Positions 34,494-44,800 of a stretch of 63,049 nt of DNA are shown here, one piece after another. The notes beneath the pieces were generated by a model that saw only the letters and a program-made list of their open reading frames with translations, ran no database searches and was not told where the DNA came from. Source of the DNA: Bacteroidota bacterium (GTDB lineage: Bacteria > Bacteroidota > Bacteroidia > Bacteroidales > JABHKC01); NCBI GenBank assembly GCA_018692315.1, contig JABHKC010000233.1:1-63049 (forward strand), given 5' to 3'. Numbering within the stretch: the stretch's first letter is position 1; each line of letters opens with the position of its first letter. The position numbers and the translations under genes were made by a program.

Positions 34494-35324
34494 CTATTCT
34501 GATTTCGAAATGTTTTTCAAATAATCATACCAGTTCTCTATTCCTTCACCGGTTTTCACCGAAACTTCAAGAAAGTCCAACTTATGGTTAACCTTTTTGG
34601 CATATTCTTTTGCCTTCTCAATATCGAAATCTACATATGGCAACAAATCGATTTTGTTAATAATACAAAGGTCCGAAGATTGAAACATTGAGGGATATTT
34701 CAATGGCTTATCTTCACCTTCAGTAACACTAATTACAACAACTCGTTTTGTCTCTCCTAAATCGAATAATGATGGGCAAACCAAATTTCCAACATTCTCA
34801 ATAATTAAAATTGAATTATCGGAAATATTCAATTTTTTCACAGCTTTCATTACCATATCGGAATCGAGATGGCAACCATTTCCGGTATTTATTTGTATTG
34901 CCGGTGCTCCAGCTGCTTCAATTCTCTCGGCATCGTTCATGGTTTGTTGGTCGCCTTCTACGACAAAAAATTCTTTTTCAGCTTTTAAGTCTTTAATTGT
35001 TCGCTCCAGCAAACTCGTTTTTCCTGAACCAGGCGAACTAACTAAATTGAAAGCAACAACATTTTTTGCTTCAAAATATCCCCTATTCCTTTCAGCAAGA
35101 AGCTGATTTTTCCCCAATATATCCTGCTCAATTTTTATTTCGGTACCATGAGAATGATGATGATCGTGAGAATGGTGATGATGATTGTGAGAATGAGAAT
35201 GCTCATGCTCCTCACCATCGTGAGAATGAGTATGAGAATGTTGGTGATTATCTTCAATATTTTCACCTGGTTTCCTGAAAGTTATATTATTTCCATCGCC
35301 TTCACAGCCACAAGTACTACACAT
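34494..35324 (-). CDS. hypB: Hydrogenase/urease nickel incorporation GTPase HypB
   Basis: This 276-residue GTPase delivers nickel to [NiFe]-hydrogenase with HypA. An N-terminal CSTCGCEG (2-9) can bind nickel with high affinity. An 18-His stretch (27-59) of HSHDHHH type follows, a storage or buffering tail. The GTPase core has P-loop SSPGSGKTSLLE (96-107), metal ligands C151-H152 in GNGCHLD and C183 in VGNLVCPS, and base motif NKIDLL (223-228). No hydrogenase, hypA or other hyp genes are nearby. The gene is alone on the minus strand, convergent to korB and upstream of tRNA-Cys. Confidence 0.95.
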   Translation of the reverse strand: MCSTCGCEGDGNNITFRKPGENIEDNHQHSHTHSHDGEEHEHSHSHNHHHHSHDHHHSHGTEIKIEQDILGKNQLLAERNRGYFEAKNVVAFNLVSSPGSGKTSLLERTIKDLKAEKEFFVVEGDQQTMNDAERIEAAGAPAIQINTGNGCHLDSDMVMKAVKKLNISDNSILIIENVGNLVCPSLFDLGETKRVVVISVTEGEDKPLKYPSMFQSSDLCIINKIDLLPYVDFDIEKAKEYAKKVNHKLDFLEVSVKTGEGIENWYDYLKNISKSE

Positions 35325-35410
35325 AATTTCAATTTTAATTAAAAGGGAATTTGTTTAATGAAACGCCGAAGCGAATATTTTTCAATTCTGAAATATATTT
35401 GAAAAAAAAG

Positions 35411-35481
35411 AGGTCGCGAGCGGATTCGAACCGCTGTAAAAGGTTTTGCAGACCTCCGCCTAACCACTCGGCAACGCGACC
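35411..35481 (-). tRNA. tRNA-Cys (anticodon GCA)
   Basis: The minus strand folds into a full cloverleaf. The acceptor stem is GGTCGCG/CGCGACC (7 bp), the D arm starts GCCGAGTGG, the anticodon stem GAGGT/ACCTT carries the loop CTGCAAA, and the T arm is AGCGG-TTCGAAT-CCGCT. The discriminator is T, as expected for tRNA-Cys. The 3' CCA is not encoded. Confidence 0.95.
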
Positions 35482-35636
35482 AAAAATTAATGAGTGCAAA
35501 GATAAATATTATTTCAATTTATCAAGAGAATAAAAAAATATTTTTCTTCAATTTAAACTCTACTAAATCATAAACAGACAATAACAAATTTTTGCAAATT
35601 CAATCAAAGATTTAATGAAATATTATGGAAAAAGAA

Positions 35637-35644
35637 TAGTTTTG
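35637..35644 (+). promoter_or_regulatory. Possible -7 box for the small membrane protein and mutL
   Basis: TAGTTTTG fits TAnnTTTG and lies 22 bases before the ATG at 35667. No -33 match is clear. Confidence 0.35.
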
Positions 35645-35666
35645 TAAGAAATAAATAAAGTGAATT

Positions 35667-35954
35667 ATGGGAGTACCACGACTATTCAGATTGCCTGGCT
35701 ATAAGAAATTTAGTTTCTTTCCAAGATATTACGATGCTCAAAAAGAAGAACTTCAGGATAGAGTAAGAAATATAAAGAACGAATTAGAAAAGAATGATAA
35801 AAAAACCGATGAAAGAGCTCCAATAATTAAAGGGCAAATGAGAGAATATTTTCATAGAGCAAATACCGCAAAAATAAAACGACAATCGAATATCAGGCTA
35901 ATTGTGATTATTGCTGTTCTATTCATTGTTTTATATTATTTGCTATATTTTTAA
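35667..35954 (+). CDS. Small tail-anchored membrane protein, unknown function
   Basis: This 95-residue protein has a basic-aromatic N-terminus (GVPRLFRLPGYKKFSFFPRY), a charged helical middle likely to form a coiled coil (about 25-60), and one C-terminal membrane helix (about 76-94). I do not recognise the family by name, but small proteins of this form precede mutL in other Bacteroidota as I recall. It ends 8 bases before mutL and is probably cotranscribed. Confidence 0.8.
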   Translation: MGVPRLFRLPGYKKFSFFPRYYDAQKEELQDRVRNIKNELEKNDKKTDERAPIIKGQMREYFHRANTAKIKRQSNIRLIVIIAVLFIVLYYLLYF

Positions 35955-35962
35955 TTTATCGA

Positions 35963-37813
35963 ATGTCAGATATAATAAATTTATTGCCTGATTCGGTTGC
36001 AAATCAGATTGCTGCAGGCGAAGTTATTCAACGACCGGCTTCGGTTGTAAAAGAATTGATAGAAAACTCTATTGATTCCGGAGCCACAGAAATTAAAGTC
36101 AATATTAAAGATGCAGGAAAAACCCTGATACAAGTGATTGACAATGGTTGCGGAATGTCTGAAACTGATTGTAGGATGGCTTTTGAGCGTCATGCAACAT
36201 CAAAAATAAAAAGTGCAAATGACCTTTTCGAAATCCGCACTATGGGATTTCGGGGAGAAGCACTTGCGTCAATAGCTGCCATTGCCAGAGTTGAGCTAAA
36301 AACAAAACTTTTTGACGATGAACTTGGAACACACATAATTATAAGTGGATCGAATGTAGAAAATCAGAATATTATAAGTTGCCCAAATGGCTCGAACTTC
36401 ATAATTAAAAATTTGTTTTATAATGTTCCTGCACGCCGAAAATTTCTAAAAAAAGACACAACAGAATTTTTTCATATCATCAACGAATTTAAGAGAGTAG
36501 CTTTAAGCAATCCCGAAATCTCGTTCAGCTTAATTCACAACGAAAATACAATTTATAATCTACCTTCATCGAATAGAAAACTTAGGATTTCAAATATTTT
36601 TGGAAAATCGATAAGCCAGCATTTACTTTCAATAAATACTCAATCTGACATCTTAAAAATATCAGGATTTATTGGGGCACCAAAACTGGCAAAAAAGAAT
36701 TTTGGCGACCAATTTTTCTTTGCTAATAACAGATTTATGAGACATACTTACTTTCATAAGGCTGTTGTTATTGCTTTCGAAAATATTATCTCTTCAGAAT
36801 TAATTCCCTCATATTTTTTATTTTTAGAGATAGATCCTGCGGAAATTGATATAAACATTCACCCAACAAAAACTGAAATAAAATTTGAAGACGAATCAAG
36901 TATTTGGCAGATTATTCGACTTGTTGTGAAAGAAGCACTGGGAAAATTTAATATAGTTCCAACACTCGATTTTAGCACTGAAAATCCAATAAATATTCCA
37001 ATTTTAAATCAAAATAGCAATTTGCAGCCCCCATCAGTGGAGGTAAATTCTGCATATAATCCTTTCAAAAATGAGAAGATGGAAATGCAAGGAAAATTTG
37101 CACCATCAGGCTCACAAAAACAAAATACTGCAAACTGGGAAAAACTATACGATGGAGTAGAAAAAGATTTCGACATGAACCTAAGGCCTGCCGAAACTCA
37201 TTCTCAAACCAAAATAGATACTTCTAATAAGATCCAAATTAATAGAAATACTATTCAAATAAAAAATAAATATATTCTGATTTCTGTAAAATCGGGATTA
37301 ATGATAATTGACCAAAAAAGAGCTCATGAAAGAATTTATTATGAATATTTTCAAAATATTTTCAACAAAAAAAACTTTACAATTCAAAAACTTCTTTTCC
37401 CAAAAACAATAGAGTTATCACCAGATAATTATGAGATATTCAACGAAATATATTTATCAATAAATTCACTCGGTTTTAATATAGAATTCAAAGAAAAAAA
37501 TAATATTTGCATAAATGGCGTACCTTCGGTTTTTGAAATTCAGGAACCGGAAGAATTCATAAACTTACTCATCGAAAATTATAAAGAGGCAGAACATGAT
37601 ATTGCTGAAAAAATTACAGATAGCGTAGTAATTTCACTCGCAAAAACGGCAGCAATAAACTATGGCACACCACTTTCTTCCGAAGAAATGAATAATATTG
37701 TTGATAGACTTTTTGCATGCAAACTGCCAAATTATTCGCCTGGTGGAAAAATAATTATTTCGATATTAAAAATCGAAGATATAGAAAATAGATTTGAAAA
37801 TATGAAAGCTTAG
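35963..37813 (+). CDS. mutL: DNA mismatch repair protein MutL
   Basis: This 616-residue GHKL ATPase couples MutS mismatch recognition to strand removal. N-terminal motifs are complete: ELIENSIDSGATEI, DNGCGMS, HATSKI and TMGFRGEALASIAAI. The C-terminal dimerisation domain has an altered endonuclease motif: DQKRAHERIYYE starting at residue 450, where the usual form is DQHAx2Ex4E (His to Lys and Ala to Arg). The CPHGRP-like site also reads SPGGK. Nicking activity may therefore be absent or changed. The length is typical. Its stop overlaps the end of the convergent protease gene by 4 bases. Confidence 0.95.
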   Translation: MSDIINLLPDSVANQIAAGEVIQRPASVVKELIENSIDSGATEIKVNIKDAGKTLIQVIDNGCGMSETDCRMAFERHATSKIKSANDLFEIRTMGFRGEALASIAAIARVELKTKLFDDELGTHIIISGSNVENQNIISCPNGSNFIIKNLFYNVPARRKFLKKDTTEFFHIINEFKRVALSNPEISFSLIHNENTIYNLPSSNRKLRISNIFGKSISQHLLSINTQSDILKISGFIGAPKLAKKNFGDQFFFANNRFMRHTYFHKAVVIAFENIISSELIPSYFLFLEIDPAEIDINIHPTKTEIKFEDESSIWQIIRLVVKEALGKFNIVPTLDFSTENPINIPILNQNSNLQPPSVEVNSAYNPFKNEKMEMQGKFAPSGSQKQNTANWEKLYDGVEKDFDMNLRPAETHSQTKIDTSNKIQINRNTIQIKNKYILISVKSGLMIIDQKRAHERIYYEYFQNIFNKKNFTIQKLLFPKTIELSPDNYEIFNEIYLSINSLGFNIEFKEKNNICINGVPSVFEIQEPEEFINLLIENYKEAEHDIAEKITDSVVISLAKTAAINYGTPLSSEEMNNIVDRLFACKLPNYSPGGKIIISILKIEDIENRFENMKA

Positions 37814-40383
37814 AGATGCAATATTTTCTTCACAAATATTTCGTTTTTTAAGCTTAATTTTGAGAAATAAACACCACCGGATACTTTAACATTTTGCCCA
37901 TCGGTGCAATCCCATTCTATCGAATGAACACCCTTTTCTTTAAATTCTTGCAACAGAGTTTTTATATGTTCACCACTAATATTGTAAATTTCCAATTTTA
38001 CAAAACAGGCGTTTTCATTTGTAAAAACTATTGATGTTTTTTCAGCAAACGGATTTGGGAAATTTTGCTCAAGTTTTCCAACAAATTTTTGTACTTGCAA
38101 TTTGTTAGTAGTTTCAACATTTAGTGAAGTTTTAGTATAAGTATTATTGTCTGAAACTCTAATATTTATATTCCAATTCTTATTGTTAATAATTGGCATG
38201 AAACTAATTAAACCAGAACCAGACATTTCAATTTCGTTTGGGAACTCTGGCGGAATGAATCTTAGCGAATAATTTTCAGGTATTTTACATATGTTTGAAC
38301 AATCTGATATATGATAATGTTTTTCGTCTCCATTCGAGATTCCCGAATACCAATAATGATTTTCAATTATCGAATTTGTTGAATCGCTGTCAGAAATTTC
38401 GTCGTAATAAAATTCTATCACACCCGAAGGATACAATTTTACAGCAAAATTTACCAAAGTCTTAAGTGGATTTATTTCGGTGGACATCTGCCATCTGAAA
38501 CAGGCAACATTTTCATTTCCTTCATACCAAACTGCATCGCCTTGCGTAGGAATAATCCGCAAATTGCTGCCAAAAGGTGCAATAACTTTATTTATTGCAA
38601 GCGAACTCGCCGTATTGTTATAGTATGGAATTATATCAGTTAAATTAAAAATAATTGTTCCTTCGGTCGTAACGATTACACTATCATACGAATTTTGAAA
38701 GAACGGAAAACTAAAATCTAATTCTTGAAAAACTGCACCTGAAATTAAATTACTGAATGCAAGCTCCTTGCCATCAATATTTGGAAAAGAATGCTGAAAA
38801 CTTTCCTGTTCGTAAGACAAATCTAAAGTCCATGAATATGGAATATTTCCTCCTTCGGCAAATAATTGAAAATAATATTGTTCAAAAACCTGTGCCTCAG
38901 GCAATTCTATGGTTTCAATTTTTATGCAACCAGAATTTTTCCTATATGGCATACTGATTTTAGTTAGATTATTATTTATTATTTCAACCGATTTTTCAAT
39001 AAAATTGCTTTTTTTATTTTCCTGATAATCAATAAGATTAGCCGCAAATATTTTACCTTCCGATATACTATCTACGTCTTTTTCGTATATCAAAGTAAAA
39101 ATTTTCAAATCTTTATCTGCTTCCATTTCATCTAATAAAAATGAAATATCAAGCCCAATTTCGATATGCTTTGACCATGCCTCATTAAATCCTTGCATCG
39201 AATTTGAGCCTCCCTGAAAATTAAATATTGGGAATTCAAATATTTCATCTGGTTTGTCGCTCTTAAGATTGTAACTAAAACCAGTGGCAATTTTAATCAT
39301 ATTTCTCTGCTCATGTTCAAGTTGCAAGTCTAAAGTTAGTTTTGGTTCATAGTTTGTTTTGGGTTGTAAAATGTGGACTGCATTATTCCAAATTCCACCA
39401 TCATCCAAAGATTCTGCCAATAGTTTATACATGAAATATGCTTTCCCAGAATCTGCCCATGAAGCTCCGTAGCTGTTAGCAAATAAAACTCCTCCAATTT
39501 CCCAGTCTTTCATATCAAGGATGCTATCGCCATTTAAATCAATATTATTTGAAAAAATACCATCATTGTTGTAATCAAATCTTATCGAATCATTGTATCC
39601 AACAATTGTCATTGCATGTGATATTGTGCTACTCCACCTGGTTATTACCCACTTGCCAGCCTCATGAGTTCCTTCGGGCAATTGATTTATTTGGCTTGGC
39701 CAGATTGTGGATGAGTAAAAATTTGCAAGACCACCAAAATTCGAGCTGTCAAAATGATTAAATAGCCAATGTTTCAATACATTCAATCCATCCTCTGAAC
39801 TTACATCTATTGCATAGAAATCCTGAACTCTATTTTTCATTGAACGATGGTATTTATCGTATCCAGACATCCACATGGTATGACTTGTAAAATCGTCTTC
39901 GAAATCGGCATAAAAATCATTGTAGTTTGGGCTTCCAAACTGTTTCAGAATATTCCAGCTATCGAAATAACTAACTCCTATGCTACTTGAAATTCCTTGA
40001 TTTAAAAAATTGAAGGTAAAATCTGGGGGATATTGATTTTCACTTTCTTTTGAACTTAAGTCTCGAAGCAAATTTATTTCGTACGTAAAAGTGTATCCTA
40101 CACCACTTTGTTGCCCACAGTTCCAAAATTCTTGATTCCTGATTGGTGGGAAAAAACTATTTAAAGAATTGTCAAGTTTGTATGGAAAATGATTAGTATC
40201 AAAACTTTTCGTAGAATAAGGATAAGCAATTTCTTTTAGCTTTTCGTATCTATATAAAGATTGTAGGAAGTTTTTGTTGTCTGAACTTTGGCTATAATTT
40301 TGAGAGAAAACTATTTTTACTGAAAAGAAAAATAAGATGAAAACCACAATTTTTAGAATTCTAATCAAGGCAATTTCTCTCAC
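37810..40383 (-). CDS. Papain-like (C1 family) secreted T9SS protein
   Basis: This 857-residue protein has a signal sequence (about 1-27) and a C1-like peptidase domain (about 70-330). Candidate catalytic residues are Cys 89 in IRNQEFWNCGQ, His 256 in SHAMTIVGYND and Asn 303 in FANSYGASW, matching papain order. The Q-to-C spacing is one residue shorter than in papain. The middle (about 330-765) has beta-sandwich features of unclear family, including a FxxFPFF(x)NSYDS segment and an SLRFIPPEFP region. A T9SS type A domain ends it (NFPNPFAEKTSIVF ... GGVYFSKLS). It is likely a surface or secreted protease; activity is inferred. It ends inside the last 4 bases of mutL. Confidence 0.8.
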   Translation of the reverse strand: MREIALIRILKIVVFILFFFSVKIVFSQNYSQSSDNKNFLQSLYRYEKLKEIAYPYSTKSFDTNHFPYKLDNSLNSFFPPIRNQEFWNCGQQSGVGYTFTYEINLLRDLSSKESENQYPPDFTFNFLNQGISSSIGVSYFDSWNILKQFGSPNYNDFYADFEDDFTSHTMWMSGYDKYHRSMKNRVQDFYAIDVSSEDGLNVLKHWLFNHFDSSNFGGLANFYSSTIWPSQINQLPEGTHEAGKWVITRWSSTISHAMTIVGYNDSIRFDYNNDGIFSNNIDLNGDSILDMKDWEIGGVLFANSYGASWADSGKAYFMYKLLAESLDDGGIWNNAVHILQPKTNYEPKLTLDLQLEHEQRNMIKIATGFSYNLKSDKPDEIFEFPIFNFQGGSNSMQGFNEAWSKHIEIGLDISFLLDEMEADKDLKIFTLIYEKDVDSISEGKIFAANLIDYQENKKSNFIEKSVEIINNNLTKISMPYRKNSGCIKIETIELPEAQVFEQYYFQLFAEGGNIPYSWTLDLSYEQESFQHSFPNIDGKELAFSNLISGAVFQELDFSFPFFQNSYDSVIVTTEGTIIFNLTDIIPYYNNTASSLAINKVIAPFGSNLRIIPTQGDAVWYEGNENVACFRWQMSTEINPLKTLVNFAVKLYPSGVIEFYYDEISDSDSTNSIIENHYWYSGISNGDEKHYHISDCSNICKIPENYSLRFIPPEFPNEIEMSGSGLISFMPIINNKNWNINIRVSDNNTYTKTSLNVETTNKLQVQKFVGKLEQNFPNPFAEKTSIVFTNENACFVKLEIYNISGEHIKTLLQEFKEKGVHSIEWDCTDGQNVKVSGGVYFSKLSLKNEIFVKKILHL

Positions 40384-40453
40384 AATAAAAATCTAATTAA
40401 AAAAAGAAATTATATATTAAATTTCTGCTTTAACAATTGAGTATTTGCTTTTG

Positions 40454-40852
40454 CTATATATATTTGCTTATACTCGTTAATAAATGATTCAGCCTAATAG
40501 GTTTTGTTAGAAAATCGTTGCAACCGGCTTTGTAGCAATTAGCTTCTGCATTTATGAGTAGATGAGCTGTTTGAGCAATAATTGGGACATCTTTCCGAAA
40601 GCTTCTAATCTGACGACTTGCTTCGTAGCCATCCATTTCTGGCAATTGTAAGTCCATCAAAATCACATCAATATCTTTGTTTTTTTTACAGATATCTACA
40701 GCTTCTATACCATTAAAAGCATATATCAATTTTGCTTGAGTTTTCCGTAAAGCGGCTTCAAAAAAAATATTGTTAATATCAATATCTTCAACAATTAATA
40801 TTGTTTTATCAGACCATTCAAATAGATTAGCATTTTTCATTACGATAATCAT
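40454..40852 (-). CDS. Stand-alone response-regulator receiver (CheY-like)
   Basis: This 132-residue single-domain receiver has the acidic pocket E22-D23, phosphoacceptor D67 in ILMDLQLPEMDG, a Thr in AQTAH and the conserved Lys in LTKPIR. The sequence is closest to receivers found in hybrid histidine kinases. No kinase is adjacent, so the partner is elsewhere. An ATG 4 codons downstream (40840) is an equally good start. Confidence 0.9.
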   Translation of the reverse strand: MIIVMKNANLFEWSDKTILIVEDIDINNIFFEAALRKTQAKLIYAFNGIEAVDICKKNKDIDVILMDLQLPEMDGYEASRQIRSFRKDVPIIAQTAHLLINAEANCYKAGCNDFLTKPIRLNHLLTSISKYI

Positions 40853-41039
40853 TAAATTCTCAACAAATATATAACAATATTAATTGAAAAGTAGAATTAA
40901 AAACTTAAAGTCAAATTCTATAACTATAAGTAATTATAAACTAATAATAAAAGGTATGATTTTTTTTGCTTTGTAAATTGCATCTGTAAAAAAGCATATC
41001 AGGATTTACGGCTTGTCGAAGAAAATTACAGATCAGCTA
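40853..41039. other. Intergenic region between receiver gene and ybeY
   Basis: These AT-rich 187 bases contain no gene and no confident signal; a T-run after AAAAGG near 40950 is not matched by a stem. Confidence 0.4.
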
Positions 41040-41456
41040 TTAGGGCAATATTTCGAGATAAAAATCTTCTTTTTGCGTCATAATTTCTTTCTCTTCATCG
41101 GTTTTGTCATCATATTTTAACAGATGCAAAACACCATGCAGTGCAACTCTTGAAAGTTCGTTTTGGAAAGACACCGAATATTTTTCCGCATTTTCTTTTA
41201 CTCTGTCTAAACTAATAAAAATGTCGGCAGAAATTTCGCTTCCTTCAGAATAATTGAAAGTTATCACGTCAGTGAAATAGTTGTGGTTGAGATGTTTTTT
41301 GTTTAGCTCTAAAAGATATTTATCGGAACAAAAAATATAATTTATTTCGGCTATAATGCTGTTTTCATTAATTACAACTTTACTTATCCAATCTTTAAGA
41401 AATTCAAAATCAGTAAAATCAAAATTCGTTTCTTCATTAAAAAAATTGACAGACAA
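41040..41456 (-). CDS. ybeY: Endoribonuclease YbeY (16S rRNA 3' maturation)
   Basis: This 138-residue single-strand endoribonuclease acts in rRNA processing and ribosome quality control. The metal motif reads HGVLHLLKYDD, where the standard form is HGxLHLxGYDH. The third His is replaced by Asp and the Gly by Lys; I recall a similar change in Bacteroidota homologues. The upstream NYFTDVITFNY block is typical. It is the last gene of the minus-strand envelope run and starts 4 bases from the end of the RsbW-like gene. Confidence 0.9.
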   Translation of the reverse strand: MSVNFFNEETNFDFTDFEFLKDWISKVVINENSIIAEINYIFCSDKYLLELNKKHLNHNYFTDVITFNYSEGSEISADIFISLDRVKENAEKYSVSFQNELSRVALHGVLHLLKYDDKTDEEKEIMTQKEDFYLEILP

Positions 41457-41460
41457 TGTT

Positions 41461-41862
41461 TTAATTTAATTTAAATTTGATTTCAATTTTCCTTCCTTCA
41501 TCAAAAAATTTCAAGTCGTCTGAAAGATGTTTCATTAAAAATACACCACGACCATGAGGCTTTTCAATATTTTCTGGTGAGGTTGGATCCGGAATTCTAT
41601 TAAAATTAAATCCTGTTCCTTCATCTACTATAGTAAAAACTAAAAAGTTATCGTCGGTAAAAGAGCTTAAAACAACCATTTTAGAACCATCTAATTTGTT
41701 ACCATGGAATATCGCATTGTTCACTCCTTCGATTATGCTAACCTGAATTTTCCCGTATATTTCATCGCTAATATTTAATTCAGTAGAAATATCATCAATT
41801 AACTTTTCAACGAGGCAAAGGTTCTTAACTTCCGACAGGAATTCAATTTTCTTTCTCATCAA
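41461..41862 (-). CDS. RsbW-like anti-sigma / HATPase_c domain protein
   Basis: This 133-residue single-domain protein has the Bergerat ATP-binding fold of serine kinases that act on anti-anti-sigma factors. Hallmarks are the N-box EGVNNAIFHGNK, the G1 box DEGTGFNF, and the G2 box HGRGVFLMKHLSD. No anti-anti-sigma partner or sigma factor is adjacent. It starts 1 base from the DUF4175 stop and ends 4 bases before ybeY, so translation may be coupled. Its partner and role here are unknown. Confidence 0.85.
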   Translation of the reverse strand: MMRKKIEFLSEVKNLCLVEKLIDDISTELNISDEIYGKIQVSIIEGVNNAIFHGNKLDGSKMVVLSSFTDDNFLVFTIVDEGTGFNFNRIPDPTSPENIEKPHGRGVFLMKHLSDDLKFFDEGRKIEIKFKLN

Positions 41863-44800
41863 CTAATTTTCATTTAATTTGACTAAATACTCTTTGTATT
41901 TTTTGTTGTAATAATTTATCAATTTTATATTTGACGTCTTCAATATTTCATTAAATTGCAAATTTACATCTTTATACTTAAATATCTCCTCTGGGTTACT
42001 AAAAATATTTTCATTTCCTTCTTTCGATTCTCTTTTCTTTTCAATTTCTCTTTGATACTCGGAATTTTCTGCATCGAGCAATCGAGTCAATATAAGCTCT
42101 TGTCGTTTAAGAGTTTGAGGAGTAATATTTTTGTTTATTAAGTCGTTTTCTGTTTGGTCGATTAGCTTTTTTATCTCGTTCATAATTTTTTTTGTTCCAG
42201 ACTTAAGCGACTGATTCTTTGCCATTTCGCTCATCATTTTCTGAAATATTTCTTGCTGAGCGAGCATTCTTGCCAATTGTTTATTCATTCCGTTTTTGTC
42301 TGGTTTTCCTTTGCCGTCCTTTTTTTTCATCTGGTCTATCAAACTCTGAAGCTGAGATTTCAATGATTCTTGCATTCCCTGCATTTGTTTCATTGACGGT
42401 TTTCCTTTTCCTTCTTTCTGGCATTGTTGCTGTCCTTGCATATCCATCGACATTTGGTTTTGCATAGATTTTAAAGCTTCTGCTAAAAGCAATGCTAAAT
42501 TGTTGGCCGAAGTCATCACGAATTGTTGCTTAATACTTGCCGGACCTTTTTTTCTATCCTCAATTAATAGATTTGTTTTCGACAGATTTTTTTCAATAGA
42601 AAGCAATTCTCTATTTATTGTACTACTCAGCTGAGGTGTACGTTTTGCCAAGGCATAGAGCGAATCTTTGATAATCGTAAAATCGTCGGCAATTTTGTTT
42701 TGACTACCAATTAGGTCGATATATAGTGGATCTTTGTCGCTAATCTTTTTTGTGATTTTTAACAATTCTTCCTGATCGAATGAAAAATTTATCAAATTGT
42801 CTAAAATTTGTCGCAAATTATCCATGTCCTCCATTGCTTGTTGTTGCTTGTTAGAATTTAGCATTTGTTGCATAGATTGCGACATTTCTGAAAGTTGCTC
42901 GGAATTTTTTTTCTGATTTCCTGAAGCTTTTTTTGATTTTCCTTTTTGGAGATTTTCCGATCCTTTTTGAAACTCTTCATTAATATCTTGGATTTCCTGA
43001 TCGAGATTTTCCATTTTCATCGGATTTTTTAACTCATCGTTTAATTCTTGAGTTTTTTTAATCTCTTCAGTTAGCTTTTCAAATTTTTCTGATTGTTCAT
43101 TTTGCTTTTTTTGCAGTTCGCTATTTTCCGATTTTTTATCTTTTGTTTCTTCAGAAAGCTCTTCTTGTTCTTTGGCAAGTTCGTTTAGATCTTCGATGTT
43201 TTTCTCTACTTTTTGTTCAACTTCAAATTCTTTAAGCATCTCAAGATTTCTGTCTAATTGCTCCATTAAATCGTCAAAAGACATTTCCAAATCGTCTGAA
43301 AGTTGGTTGAATTTGTCTTCATTAAATTTCTCCTGAAGTTTATTTAGTTCATCCATCAATTCTTTTAGTTCATCAGTCATTAGATTTTCCAGAAGATCTT
43401 CAATTTGTTGTTGCTTGTCAAGAATTTCCTGTTCTTCTTCAGAAAAAGAGTTTAAAACATCATTTTTAAGTTCGTTTTCATCGGCAATTTCTTGCATTAG
43501 CTCTTCGAGCTTGCTCTGATTTTTCATTATCTCTTCAACCATTTGAGTTTTTTCCCAAGTGGTTGAATTTTCATTTATGTTTTTTTCTTTTAGCTGTTTG
43601 ATGTCTTTTTTTAGTTTTTCAGCCAATTTCATACTTTCGTCAATTTTTGCAAAAATATTTTTATTAGCATCGTCCGAAAGTTTTTGCAATTCTTCTTCAG
43701 AAGGGATCGAATATTCGTAGGTTCTTGTGCGGCTTGATTTGCTTCCTAAAACAGCATCGTTGTCCCAAACCATAAAATAATATTCAATTTTATCTTCGTT
43801 ACTGATATTCAGCTTTGCAAAATCGATAGAGTAATAAAATTCCTGAATAGTTAGATTTTTACTTATCGGGATATTAACAATCGAATCGTTTTCCTCATTT
43901 TTTGAAAATACAAAAGATAAATTTTTAAATCCATAATCATCATCAATATTTCCTTTAAAATAAAAGACTGATGGTTTAATAGAATCAACTATTGAGGCAA
44001 CTTGAATATTTGGGTATAAATCAGGAATCACATTTACAAAATATTTGACAATTTCTTTCTTTATATAGAAGGAATTTGAAATTGTTAATGCGTATTTTTT
44101 GCTTTCAAGGAATTTTTTCTCAAATTTGAATTCATCATTAGAAAAATCTGCTGGTTTTTTCTCATTCTCAAAAATAAAAAACAACGAGTCTATATCAATA
44201 GTTTTAAAATTCCAAATAATCTTAGAACCAAATGGAACAGTAAGATCGCCCACATTATTCAATATTCTGTTAGGCTCTTGAGTATATGTAGGTGAATTTA
44301 TTGAAACGACAAAATCGAGAATAACCGGTGCCGGTAAAACTTCAATTGTATAATTCTGTGAGTGATAATTATCTGCATTGAAGAAAAATTCTAATGAGTT
44401 GTTCAAATTTCTGAATTTATATGAAAATTCAGAATTGTCTATTTTCTTCATTATGAAGGAATTACTTCCAAAGCTGATAAATATTTTTTTTGGGACATAT
44501 TCTCCCTCAATTTTTGCAAAAATTTCAATATCGCCACCTTTTTCAGCAAATAGAGAATCATTTTTCAATATAAATTTGAAAGGTACTTTTGGTTCGTAAT
44601 AAGTGTCATGATTGACAATTCGTTCGGCACCTTCTGTTAGTAGAGCTGGCGAAATTATAAAAATTGCTGCAAAAACAATTGCAATCAGACCAATATATTT
44701 GAAGTAGGAAAAGTTTCTCTTGAAATTGATTGCTCGTCTGAAGGGGATTGGTTTTATTTGCTCAATTCTTTGATCTATACTTGCATAAACCAATTGTTGC

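Noticed and set aside
34494-35481. Genomic island anchored at tRNA-Cys
   Set aside because: No integrase and no direct repeat of the tRNA 3' end was found nearby, and flanking genes are core functions.
40920-40975. Terminator after ybeY
   Set aside because: A T-run is present but no matching stem precedes it on the minus strand.
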